Of a stretch of DNA of 6,663 nt, positions 1 through 5,829 are shown in pieces. The DNA comes from an uncultured Leucothrix sp. (GTDB lineage: Bacteria; Pseudomonadota; Gammaproteobacteria; Thiotrichales; Thiotrichaceae). Position 1 is the first letter of the stretch. Each line of letters opens with the position of its first letter. The notes below the pieces were generated by a model, which saw only the letters and a list, made by a program, of their open reading frames with translations, was not told the DNA's origin and did not search any database. A program made the position numbers and the translations under genes. The stretch is from the NCBI GenBank assembly GCA_938004025.1, contig CALKXC010000276.1, forward strand, positions 1 through 6,663, given 5' to 3'.

Positions 1-851
1 GTTTCATGCTCAGCAATAAGTTGTTCAATCTCTTCGAAAGGAATTAATGTGAAGCGTTTAATAAATACCGCCGCATCAACATCAGAAGTGTTTAGCCAGA
101 ATTGGTAAAACTTGTAAGGGCTGGTTTTTTCAGGGTCTAGCCAAATGTTTCCGCCTTCACTTTTTCCAAATTTAGAACCATCCGCTTTTGTAATGAGGGG
201 GCAGGTAAATGCAAAAGCTTCGCCACCGCTCATACGTCTTATTAGCTCTGTTCCAGCAGTAATATTTCCCCATTGGTCGGAACCACCTATTTGCAACTTA
301 ACACCACCGTGCTTGTACAAGTGATAAAAGTCGTAACCCTGAATCAGTTGGTAGGAAAACTCAGTAAAAGACAGGCCTGTTTCAACTCGGCTTTTGACTG
401 AGTCTTTAGCCATCATATAATTAATGGTGAGATGCTTACCCACATTGCGCAGGAAGTCGAGTGCTCCCATGTCTTTAAACCACTCATAATTATTTTCCAT
501 GCGAGCAGGATTTTCAGGCGCATCAAAGTCTAATAGTCTTTGCATTTGTTTGGCAACGCCAGCTTGATTGTGCTGCAATGTTGCTTCATCTAGCAAATTT
601 CTTTCAGCGCTTTTACCTGATGGATCACCAATCATACCGGTCGCCCCACCAACAAGGGCTACAGGTGTGTGTCCGTAATGTTGTAAATACTTCAGTAACA
701 TAATCGTGGCTAGATTACCTACGTGCATAGAGTCAGCCGTAGGGTCAACGCCAACATAGGCCGCTATTTTCTCGCGTCCAAGTAACTCTTTTGTGCCAGG
801 CATTATGTCCTGAATCATGCCACGTTGTTCTAAGTCATCGATTACATTCAT
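1..851 (-). CDS. tyrS: Tyrosyl-tRNA synthetase, N-terminal part (cut by left window edge)
   Basis: This enzyme attaches tyrosine to tRNA(Tyr) in the cytoplasm, in two steps through tyrosyl-adenylate. Reading the minus strand from 851 gives about 283 codons with no stop before the window edge. The class I signatures are clear: [15 protein letters not shown] at residues 32-46, containing the HIGH-like motif HVGN (43-46); [15 protein letters not shown] just after it; [15 protein letters not shown] in the tyrosine/ATP pocket; and KFGKS at 227-231, the form the KMSKS loop takes in E. coli-type TyrS. The family is about 400-425 aa, so the anticodon-binding and S4-like domains lie outside the window. 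The ATG at 849-851 fits because the next residues (VIDDLEQRG) match the usual TyrS N-terminus; the ribosome site is weak (AAGG about 12 nt upstream). It is divergent from the small gene at 1124. The family assignment is very secure. Confidence 0.97.
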   Translation of the reverse strand, partial: MNVIDDLEQRGMIQDIMPGTKELLGREKIAAYVGVDPTADSMHVGNLATIMLLKYLQHYGHTPVALVGGATGMIGDPSGKSAERNLLDEATLQHNQAGVAKQMQRLLDFDAPENPARMENNYEWFKDMGALDFLRNVGKHLTINYMMAKDSVKSRVETGLSFTEFSYQLIQGYDFYHLYKHGGVKLQIGGSDQWGNITAGTELIRRMSGGEAFAFTCPLITKADGSKFGKSEGGNIWLDPEKTSPYKFYQFWLNTSDVDAAVFIKRFTLIPFEEIEQLIAEHE

Positions 852-890
852 GAGGTGTGTAAACCTTGTCTAAACTAAATAACGGTGAAC

Positions 891-910
891 TTTGCCGCGA
901 TTTGCCGCAG
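891..910. repeat. Tandem 10-mer repeat in the tyrS leader
   Basis: TTTGCCGCGA is followed directly by TTTGCCGCAG, so eight bases are repeated exactly with a 10-nt period, about one helical turn. It lies inside the predicted untranslated leader of tyrS, 40-59 nt upstream of the start codon. It could be a binding site for a regulator or a chance duplication. No stem-loop forms around it. Confidence 0.6.
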
Positions 911-942
911 CTTTCAAGCGAGTAATGGCATTCTTAAGTATC

Positions 943-971
943 TTTGTAATCTACAGGACATAAAGTGTCAT
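943..971 (-). promoter_or_regulatory. tyrS: Candidate sigma-70 promoter for tyrS
   Basis: Read on the minus strand, ATGACA (966-971, 5 of 6 to the -35 consensus) is followed by exactly 17 nt and then TACAAA (943-948, 4 of 6 to the -10 consensus). This would start a transcript near 936 and leave a leader of about 85 nt before the tyrS ATG. It is the best-spaced pair I could find in the intergenic stretch, but it is only a pattern match. No T-box-like leader was seen. Confidence 0.45.
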
Positions 972-1047
972 TGAAAATGTTATTAAACTGTTGTTCTTAA
1001 AGGGTTTTATCGATTAATTTAAATAAATGAGCCTTTTTGTAAGTTAC

Positions 1048-1076
1048 TTGCGCATAGCTAGATAAGTGTTTAAAAA
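1048..1076 (+). promoter_or_regulatory. Candidate sigma-70 promoter for the small gene at 1124
   Basis: TTGCGC (1048-1053, 4 of 6) is separated by 17 nt from TAAAAA (1071-1076, 4 of 6). Transcription would begin near 1083 and give a leader of about 40 nt. The pairing is well spaced but both hexamers are imperfect. A second AT-rich hexamer, TATATT at 1094-1099, has no matching -35. Confidence 0.35.
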
Positions 1077-1097
1077 ATACACTATTAATCTTCTATA

Positions 1098-1115
1098 TTT
1101 CATTAATTAAAAGGA
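1098..1115 (+). repeat. Shared ribosome-binding leader, copy 1
   Basis: TTTCATTAATTAAAAGGA precedes the first small gene and contains its Shine-Dalgarno core AAAAGGA, 8 nt before the ATG at 1124. The same sequence with one T fewer occurs before the second small gene (1565-1581). The AAAAGGA supports the chosen start. Confidence 0.7.
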
Positions 1116-1123
1116 TTTAAGCG

Positions 1124-1438
1124 ATGAAAATAATTTTGACAGTGATGTTAAGCGCATCATTCATTGCCACCAGCGGTTGGTTGGCCGCTGAAGGTGGGTT
1201 GATGAAGGCTATCGGACAAATTGATAACTCTCCAAAAGCGCTTGTTCTCGTTAGTTCAGTAAGCCAACTCTCACCAAAAAAACACATTCGTGAATTACAT
1301 GGTGACATCGTCCAAACACGCGAAAAAAAATCACATAGAAAGTCTAGTTTGGCTAAATTTAAACAGGCACTAAAGATTCAAAAGCAGAAAAGGTTGTTAG
1401 GTTTGTCGAGTAGAAAAAATATAACTTCTGCTTACTAA
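1124..1438 (+). CDS. Small exported basic protein of unknown function (104 aa)
   Basis: I do not recognise this protein. The first about 22 residues form a signal-peptide-like segment: MK, a hydrophobic run (IILTVMLSASFIATSGWLAA), then EGG, with a possible cleavage after the LAA near residue 22. The mature part is short and becomes very basic after residue 65, with runs such as REKKSHRKSS and KIQKQKRLLGLSSRK, and ends in SAY. There is no cysteine, so neither disulfides nor a lipobox are present. The start is supported by AAAAGGA 8 nt upstream. It is followed 151 nt later by a second small exported protein in the same orientation, whose leader is nearly identical. Export to the periplasm is inferred from the signal; the role is unknown. 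That it is a real gene is likely rather than certain. Confidence 0.65.
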   Translation: MKIILTVMLSASFIATSGWLAAEGGLMKAIGQIDNSPKALVLVSSVSQLSPKKHIRELHGDIVQTREKKSHRKSSLAKFKQALKIQKQKRLLGLSSRKNITSAY

Positions 1439-1564
1439 AGCACTCATTTAAAAAAGTTTGATCAGGAAATCCAAGGAGAGTAACAAATTTTAAAATTGGC
1501 AATTAAAGTGGTGTTCTGCTTTTGGTGCCATACACGAAGAGGCTAAATGTATTAGCACTCTGTT

Positions 1565-1581
1565 TTTCATTAATAAAAGGA
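1565..1581 (+). repeat. Shared ribosome-binding leader, copy 2
   Basis: TTTCATTAATAAAAGGA precedes the second small gene and matches the leader at 1098-1115 except for one missing T. The similarity stretches loosely further upstream (TATTA about 15 nt earlier in both) and into the first codons, where both genes begin ATGAAAAT. AAAAGGA at 1575-1581 is the ribosome site for the ATG at 1590. Confidence 0.7.
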
Positions 1582-1589
1582 CTTATACA

Positions 1590-1874
1590 ATGAAAATTTC
1601 AATTACGACTATCGCAATCTCGACCCTGCTAGCGGGTAGTGTATTAACTTCAACTGCTTCAGCTGGTGATCTTACAGCTGATCGTGAAGCCAGAACATTA
1701 CGAATTGAAGCGTTAACACAGGATGTGGCCTCAGGCCGACTAACACGCTCTCAGAAAATACTCGCGCAGTTACAAATTGCCCGTCTTGAGGCTGAAGCAA
1801 GAAAACTACGTCGTCTTGCTGATCGCCAAAGAGACAAACAAGCCGCACTAAAAAGACGCGGACTGTCCTACTAA
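1590..1874 (+). CDS. Small exported Arg-rich helical protein of unknown function (94 aa)
   Basis: This has a textbook Sec signal peptide: MKIS, a hydrophobic core (residues 5-20), then the motif ASA at 23-25 followed by GD, giving a mature protein of about 69 residues. The mature chain has no proline, glycine only near the ends and at 49, and is packed with Arg, Lys, Glu, Ala and Leu (for example RLEAEARKLRRLADRQRD), so it should be one or two long charged helices, possibly a coiled coil. No cysteine is present and no enzyme motif is visible. The start follows AAAAGGA by 8 nt and the gene ends at a strong hairpin terminator. No clear promoter of its own was found in the 151 nt before it, so it may be co-transcribed with the gene at 1124. 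A periplasmic role is inferred; the function is not recognised. Confidence 0.78.
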   Translation: MKISITTIAISTLLAGSVLTSTASAGDLTADREARTLRIEALTQDVASGRLTRSQKILAQLQIARLEAEARKLRRLADRQRDKQAALKRRGLSY

Positions 1875-1911
1875 GCCAAGGCAGTTAGCACTTAATAATA
1901 AAAATAAGATT

Positions 1912-1936
1912 GAACCCTCAGAGTTTCTGGGGGTTC
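1912..1936 (+). terminator. Hairpin terminator after the small-gene pair
   Basis: GAACCCTCAGA (1912-1922) pairs over all 11 bases (one G-T wobble) with TCTGGGGGTTC (1926-1936) around a GTT loop. On the plus strand the following tract is a poor one (GTCATTTC). On the minus strand the hairpin is followed by a better T-rich run (complement of 1894-1911), so it may work in both directions. It separates the small genes from cobB. Confidence 0.7.
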
Positions 1937-1947
1937 GTCATTTCAGG

Positions 1948-1953
1948 TATGAT
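1948..1953 (+). promoter_or_regulatory. cobB: Possible -10 element for cobB
   Basis: TATGAT matches the -10 consensus at 5 of 6 positions and lies 29 nt before the cobB start, just downstream of the terminator hairpin. The hexamer 17 nt upstream (TTCTGG, 1925-1930) is a poor -35 and lies inside the hairpin. If real, the promoter needs an activator or is weak; otherwise cobB depends on read-through. Confidence 0.3.
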
Positions 1954-1982
1954 GAAAGCTTGAATTTAAGCGGGCTTAATCT

Positions 1983-2723
1983 ATGCCAAAGAAAATATCT
2001 AACATTGTGATTCTCACCGGCGCAGGAATTTCTGCGGAATCAGGCATCCAGACATTTAGAGCGAGCGACGGGCTGTGGCACGATCATCACATAGAAGATG
2101 TCGCTACACCTGAAGGCTTTGCTGCCAATCCATCACTTGTGCAAACGTTTTATAATGAGCGGCGTCGTCAACTTAAAGACCCATCAATTAAACCGAATCC
2201 GGCACATTTAGCTTTAGCTCGATTTGAGCAAGAATGGCATGGGAATTTGTTACTGGTTACTCAAAACGTTGATAACTTACACGAACGAGCTGGCAGTAAA
2301 AATCTGATTCATATGCATGGTCAACTTGACCAAATTAGGTGTAGTGAATCAGGCGCTGTATATCATTGGGAAGAGGATGTTGAAGCGACTCATGCCTGCA
2401 GTTGCTGTGAAAAGCTTGGAACCTTAAGGCCTAATATTGTTTGGTTTGGGGAAATGCCTTTTTTAATGGATACGATTAATGAGTCACTCGTTAATTGTGA
2501 TCTATTTATCTCTATCGGGACTTCCGGTAAAGTTTACCCAGCAGCTGGCTACGTTGAGTATGCTAAAAGTATTGGTGCTCAAACAGTTGAGCTAAATCTT
2601 GACCCTACTGACAGCAGTTCTGTGTTTGATTTATCGATTAATGGTAAAGCTGGAACGACATTACCTGCATTTGTTGATGTTCTGCTTAAAACCGGTGCAA
2701 TTCCTCAGAACAACAGTTTCTAG
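1983..2723 (+). CDS. cobB: NAD-dependent protein deacylase, CobB-type class III sirtuin (246 aa)
   Basis: Sirtuins remove acyl groups from lysine side chains, consuming NAD and releasing nicotinamide and O-acyl-ADP-ribose. The hallmarks are in order: GAGISAESGI (13-22) and FRASDGLW (25-32) for NAD binding; Y57 and R60 in FYNERR, the Tyr/Arg pair that binds acidic acyl groups (succinyl, malonyl) in class III; TQNVDNLHERAG (93-104); the catalytic His112 in HMHG; a cysteine cluster for the zinc module (C120, C139, C141, C142); and the late motif GTSGKVYPAAG. It resembles E. coli CobB throughout. An in-frame TAA at 1977-1979 means the protein cannot start earlier, so only the short form is made. 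The ribosome site is weak. Twelve nt downstream begins a cytochrome b gene, likely co-transcribed. The family is secure; acyl preference is inferred from Y57/R60. Confidence 0.96.
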   Translation: MPKKISNIVILTGAGISAESGIQTFRASDGLWHDHHIEDVATPEGFAANPSLVQTFYNERRRQLKDPSIKPNPAHLALARFEQEWHGNLLLVTQNVDNLHERAGSKNLIHMHGQLDQIRCSESGAVYHWEEDVEATHACSCCEKLGTLRPNIVWFGEMPFLMDTINESLVNCDLFISIGTSGKVYPAAGYVEYAKSIGAQTVELNLDPTDSSSVFDLSINGKAGTTLPAFVDVLLKTGAIPQNNSF

Positions 2724-2735
2724 TGAGCGTGATCT

Positions 2736-3419
2736 ATGAATGATGTAAAACCTCAAAACCAATCAATTGTAAAAGTCTGGGATTTACCAATTCGTCTATT
2801 TCATTGGGGACTAGTTGCTGCTGTTGCAACGTCTTTTATCTCAATGGAACTCGAAAACATGGAGGTTCACGTGATTAGCGGGGCCTGTGTTTTAGGATTG
2901 CTTATTTTTCGATTGTTTTGGGGCCTTTGGGGATCATCGACTGCTCAGTTTCACCGATTTATTCCATCTCCAAAGGGATTGATTCAGTACCTCAAAAAAA
3001 CTGGGTCTGATGGCCGAGTGACCATAGGCCATTCAGCGATAGCCGCGCTGTCTGTAGTCGCGATGCTAGTTGCGATAGGCTTTCAAACTATCACAGGTTT
3101 GTTTGCTGATGATGATGTTTACACGACCGGCCCGCTGATTGAATATGTAGAAAGCGAAACTAGCGAATGGGCAACGGGATGGCATGCCACCAATTCAGAA
3201 ATCGTCTTAGCCTTAATTGCGCTGCATATTTCCGCGATACTATTTTATAAGTTTGTTAAAAAGCAAAGCTTAGTGAAGCCGATGATAGTGGGCAGCCGGG
3301 TGTTAGATAATGAAGAGATGGTCGTTGAAAACCCTTTGGTTGAGCGACCATGGGCCTTATTCATTCTGACCGCAGCAGTTGCTGCCGCGATCCCTTACGT
3401 CTTGTTTTATCAGCTCTGA
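2736..3419 (+). CDS. Cytochrome b561-type membrane protein (227 aa)
   Basis: This is an inner-membrane di-haem b-type cytochrome of the bacterial cytochrome b561 / Ni-Fe hydrogenase b-subunit superfamily, which passes electrons between quinol and a partner, often a c-type cytochrome. The N-terminus carries the family signature VWDLPIRLFHW (14-24). Likely membrane helices are at about 20-37, 46-65, 98-121, 150-170 and 205-225. Probable haem-ligand histidines are H23, H45, H149 and H163, with H98 also conserved-looking (GHS). Other family marks are TGLFADDD after helix 3 and LVKPMIVGSR after helix 4. No cytochrome c gene or CXXCH motif is present in the window, so the partner is not shown. It follows cobB by 12 nt with a weak ribosome site (GTGAGCG) and converges on the acyltransferase gene with 8 nt between stop codons. 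Confidence 0.88.
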   Translation: MNDVKPQNQSIVKVWDLPIRLFHWGLVAAVATSFISMELENMEVHVISGACVLGLLIFRLFWGLWGSSTAQFHRFIPSPKGLIQYLKKTGSDGRVTIGHSAIAALSVVAMLVAIGFQTITGLFADDDVYTTGPLIEYVESETSEWATGWHATNSEIVLALIALHISAILFYKFVKKQSLVKPMIVGSRVLDNEEMVVENPLVERPWALFILTAAVAAAIPYVLFYQL

Positions 3420-3427
3420 TGTAGGCT

Positions 3428-4306
3428 TTAGTGTCCTGCTACCGCTAGTGTCGGTACCAAATGTAGTAAGTAGCCTTTCCCAACAAAAGTAAGCTTATAA
3501 CACGGCTCATCGTTCTTGATCTCTTGCTCTAAAATGCCTTTATCGATTAGAAATTCCAATGCACTGATGGAAAGCTTGCCAAGCTTAATCTTAGCAGCAA
3601 TTTCAACCTGTGTTGCCATTCCTTTAAGGGAGTACACCGCTTTCATAATGTCTGCATGAGAGTCGGATATTACGGGCATAGGGCCGACATACCTTGGGAA
3701 TTGATCATCGGGAAACTTTCCATAAATAGATGAATAAGATTCTTGTATTGACTGAATATCGTCTTCTTTGTCACCGGTAATTTGGTAACTATGAAAAACG
3801 CCAGATTCTTTGATCTTATAATCGACTTTGGCAAGAAAGATTGGCAGGCCGGTATCTTGGGCAACATGATAAAACCCAGTTTTCCATTTATTTGACTGGC
3901 CACGGGTTCCTTCCGGTGTGAACAAGAAGAAGATATCTTGTGTCTTATGGCGGTCTACAAATTCTTTAATCAGCGCTACTTGGCCACGACCACCAGTAGA
4001 GCGATCTATGGGAATAGCGCCCAACCACATAATAAACGGACCGATGACAGGAATGCGGCACCAGCTATCTTTGATAGAGAAGTAGATTTTCTTATCAAGC
4101 AGAATGGCTGCTCCCAAGGCATAAATGAAATCCCAGTTTGAAGTATGAGGCGCAGCAATCGTTACGCCGGCCCCTTTGGATACTGAGTTGGTTGTTCGCC
4201 ATCCAGTGATCTTAAACCAGAACTTGAAGAAATATTTGAGGATGTATTTAGTAATGACGCCGTCAAAGATTGTCTTATCACGTATTTTCAGGGTTTTCTT
4301 GGCCAT
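3428..4306 (-). CDS. PlsC-like acyltransferase with C-terminal winged-helix-like domain (292 aa)
   Basis: Residues about 45-212 form a lysophospholipid/glycerolipid acyltransferase domain. HTSNWD (54-59) is the catalytic HX4D motif; GAIPIDR (96-102) is the substrate-binding block; FTPEGTRG (129-136) is the EGTR block. Such enzymes move a fatty acyl chain from acyl-CoA or acyl-ACP to a glycerolipid or similar acceptor at the inner membrane; the acceptor here is unknown. The N-terminal 40 residues are basic and aromatic and may lie on the membrane. Relatives of this HTSNWDF type are usually about 190-210 aa, but this protein continues for about 75 residues. That tail (217-283) reads like a winged helix: a first helix (HADIMKAVYSLKG), TQVEIAAKIKL, a third helix (SISALEFLIDKGILE), then a wing ending YKLTFVGKGYLLHL, the Y-x-LT-x2-G-x3-L pattern of MarR-like proteins. 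AAGG lies 10 nt before the ATG. Acyltransferase is secure; winged helix is inferred. Confidence 0.88.
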   Translation of the reverse strand: MAKKTLKIRDKTIFDGVITKYILKYFFKFWFKITGWRTTNSVSKGAGVTIAAPHTSNWDFIYALGAAILLDKKIYFSIKDSWCRIPVIGPFIMWLGAIPIDRSTGGRGQVALIKEFVDRHKTQDIFFLFTPEGTRGQSNKWKTGFYHVAQDTGLPIFLAKVDYKIKESGVFHSYQITGDKEDDIQSIQESYSSIYGKFPDDQFPRYVGPMPVISDSHADIMKAVYSLKGMATQVEIAAKIKLGKLSISALEFLIDKGILEQEIKNDEPCYKLTFVGKGYLLHLVPTLAVAGH

Positions 4307-4331
4307 AAAGAGTTTGCCTTGTCATGACTGT

Positions 4332-4360
4332 TGAATATGAGTCAGCATACCATGTGGCAA
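4332..4360 (-). promoter_or_regulatory. Possible promoter for the acyltransferase gene
   Basis: On the minus strand TTGCCA (4355-4360, 5 of 6 to the -35) is followed after 17 nt by TATTCA (4332-4337, 3 of 6), or after 15 nt by CATATT (4334-4339, 4 of 6). Neither -10 is convincing. The -35 overlaps the left arm of the intergenic inverted repeat, so folding or a bound regulator could affect it. Confidence 0.25.
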
Positions 4361-4418
4361 TTTATCAATACTGAATAAGTATGATCTCATCATGATTAAA
4401 TTGCCTGGCAATACTTAT
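4356..4418. repeat. Nested, overlapping inverted repeats between rhlE and the acyltransferase gene
   Basis: GGCAATTTA (4356-4364) pairs perfectly with TAAATTGCC (4397-4405). Between these arms are ATACT/AGTAT (4368-4372 with 4378-4382, loop GAATA) and ATGAT/ATCAT (4381-4385 with 4389-4393). Overlapping the right arm is ATTGCC-T-GGCAAT (4400-4412), and ATAAGTAT (4375-4382) is also the exact complement of ATACTTAT (4411-4418). Several of these pairings exclude each other. No U-run follows on the minus strand, so it is not a typical intrinsic terminator. It lies 3' of rhlE and 5' of the acyltransferase gene, and could be an operator, a mRNA processing or stability element, or an attenuator. Confidence 0.55.
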
Positions 4419-4426
4419 GCACGTTT

Positions 4427-5707
4427 TCACCTAGCTTGAGTGCTTTTCGGTTTAGGTTTACGCCGCCTAGGTGGCTTAGAACCTGCTGGTTGGTTTCGGT
4501 TATTTGCTTTACCGGATGGTTTCGGCTTTTTTGGATGGTGCTGCTTCATCCCAAACATAGAAGGTGGTACATCATGAATAGGTTCAAAACCATCAACGAG
4601 CTTCCGATCAAGCTCTTTATTGATCAGCCGCTCAATATCTTGCAACAGCTTGATTTCATCAGCAGATACCAACGATACAGCCAGCCCCGTAGCACCTGCC
4701 CGACCCGTTCTACCTATACGGTGAACATAATCTTCAGATACATTGGGTAAATCAAAATTAACAACATAAGGCAGGTCTATGATATCGATTCCACGGGCGG
4801 CGATATCGGTAGCGACTAGGGTCTGAACGGCTCCACGTTTGAAGTCAGCCAATGCTTTGGTTCTGGCGCCTTGGCTTTTATTGCCGTGAATTGCAGTAGA
4901 AGGGATACCCGCTGCATCTAGCTGCTTAGCAATTCGGTTTGCGCCATGCTTTGTTCTTGAGAAGACCAGAACCTGATGCCACTGGTTATCTTTAATCAGC
5001 TGGGCTAGTAACCCAGTTTTTTGTTTTTTATCAACGGGGCAAATGTATTGCTCGACTGATTCTGCTGTCGTATTGCGTGGGCTAACAGAGATTTCAGCAG
5101 GATCATTGACAATAGTCTTCGCTAATTTGCGAATCTCGGGTGAAAACGTTGCTGAGAACATTAAGTTCTGTCGTTTTACTGGCATCAGCGCCATGATCTT
5201 ACGGATGTCATGGATGAAACCCATGTCTAGCATGCGGTCCGCTTCGTCTAGAATAAACACTTCAACCTGATTGAAACGAACGGCGTTTTGATTATATAAA
5301 TCCAACAAACGACCAGGCGTGGCAACTAGGATATCAACTCCTTTACGAAGCTTCATCATCTGTGGATTAATCTTTACTCCGCCGAATACTACGGCCGAGC
5401 GTAAGGGGAGGTTTTTACCGTACGTCGAAATGCTGTCAGCAACCTGAGCAGCTAATTCACGTGTGGGAGTCAGCACAAGTGCTCTAATTTGGTTTGGTTT
5501 CGCTCTTTCACCACCGGATAGTTTTTCTAATAATGGTAGTGTAAAGCCAGCGGTTTTCCCTGTTCCCGTCTGTGCGGCGGCCATAACATCTCTGCCCTTA
5601 AGGACAAGTGGAATTGCTTGGGCTTGAATTGGAGAGGGTGTATCGTATCCTTGTTCCTTAACGGCTTCCAGGATAGAGGCCGAAAGGCCCAGTGAGTCAA
5701 AGCTCAT
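4427..5707 (-). CDS. rhlE: DEAD-box ATP-dependent RNA helicase, RhlE type (426 aa)
   Basis: DEAD-box helicases unwind short RNA duplexes using ATP; RhlE proteins work in ribosome assembly and RNA decay. All motifs are present: the Q motif (F3 and Q28 in [10 protein letters not shown]), Walker A AQTGTGKT (45-52), PTRELA (81-86), TPGR (130-133), DEAD (154-157), SAT (185-187), then in the second RecA domain [10 protein letters not shown] (300-309) and HRIGRTGR (329-336). Residues about 388-426 form a basic, proline-rich tail ([17 protein letters not shown]) typical of RhlE and likely to bind RNA. The frame is open for 25 codons upstream to an ATG at 5782, but MSFDSLGLS at 5707 is the standard RhlE N-terminus and is preceded by ACGAGA; the upstream residues (for example [10 protein letters not shown]) match nothing I know. 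It follows the malonyl-CoA decarboxylase gene by 122 nt. RhlE rather than a sister subfamily is judged from the N-terminus and tail. Confidence 0.93.
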   Translation of the reverse strand: MSFDSLGLSASILEAVKEQGYDTPSPIQAQAIPLVLKGRDVMAAAQTGTGKTAGFTLPLLEKLSGGERAKPNQIRALVLTPTRELAAQVADSISTYGKNLPLRSAVVFGGVKINPQMMKLRKGVDILVATPGRLLDLYNQNAVRFNQVEVFILDEADRMLDMGFIHDIRKIMALMPVKRQNLMFSATFSPEIRKLAKTIVNDPAEISVSPRNTTAESVEQYICPVDKKQKTGLLAQLIKDNQWHQVLVFSRTKHGANRIAKQLDAAGIPSTAIHGNKSQGARTKALADFKRGAVQTLVATDIAARGIDIIDLPYVVNFDLPNVSEDYVHRIGRTGRAGATGLAVSLVSADEIKLLQDIERLINKELDRKLVDGFEPIHDVPPSMFGMKQHHPKKPKPSGKANNRNQPAGSKPPRRRKPKPKSTQAR

Positions 5708-5829
5708 ATTTTTTCTCGTTTTTACTGCTTTAATAATGCTGCTTGTACAGCGGATTTGCATCTTACAGGATCTGTAGAGCAAGTGCTATTAATGCTTATA
5801 AGCAGTTTTCCGATAATTCGTAACAGCGC
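5708..5829. other. Intergenic region upstream of rhlE
   Basis: These 122 nt separate the malonyl-CoA decarboxylase stop from the rhlE start. They contain a 10-bp palindrome GCTTATAAGC (5794-5803) and a small inverted repeat TACAG-GAT-CTGTA (5764-5776). Neither has a following T-run on the minus strand, so no intrinsic terminator is evident. I found no well-spaced -35/-10 pair for rhlE, although a promoter here is likely given the length of the gap. Confidence 0.5.

Larger units (their letters stand above)
852..1123. other. Divergent intergenic region between tyrS and the first small gene
   Basis: This 272-nt non-coding stretch holds the tyrS leader and promoter on its left and the leader and promoter of the small gene on its right. 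The right half (about 960-1120) is strongly AT-rich. I see no RNA gene, no strong hairpin and no credible small ORF in it. Confidence 0.7.

Noticed and set aside
1117..1308. Minus-strand ORF of 63 codons opposite the small gene at 1124
   Set aside because: It mirrors the plus-strand gene, has no ribosome site and no recognisable protein features; the plus-strand frame has a signal peptide and AAAAGGA.
1473..1546. AAGGAGAG at 1473-1480 followed by a TTG at 1496 opening a 16-codon frame
   Set aside because: The spacing (15 nt) is too long for a good ribosome site, the start is not ATG, and the peptide is too short to support.
3440..3456. TACCG/CGGTA hairpin near the 3' end of the acyltransferase gene
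   Set aside because: Only 5 bp with a 7-nt loop and no T-run on either strand, so not a credible terminator for the convergent genes.
3670..4141. Short ORFs (3670-3903 minus, 3938-4141 plus) inside the acyltransferase gene
   Set aside because: They overlap the conserved catalytic region in other frames and show no start signals or family motifs.
4436..5270. Plus-strand ORFs (4436-4750 and 5043-5270) opposite rhlE
   Set aside because: They are antisense to conserved helicase motifs and have low-complexity, unfamiliar translations.
5764..5776. TACAG-GAT-CTGTA considered as a LexA (SOS) box upstream of rhlE
   Set aside because: A LexA box is CTGT-N8-ACAG; here the half-sites are in the opposite order and the spacing is wrong.
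5708..5782. A 25-codon N-terminal extension of the rhlE frame starting at the ATG at 5782
   Set aside because: The extension does not resemble any RhlE N-terminus, while MSFDSLGLS at 5707 does and has its own ACGAGA ribosome site.
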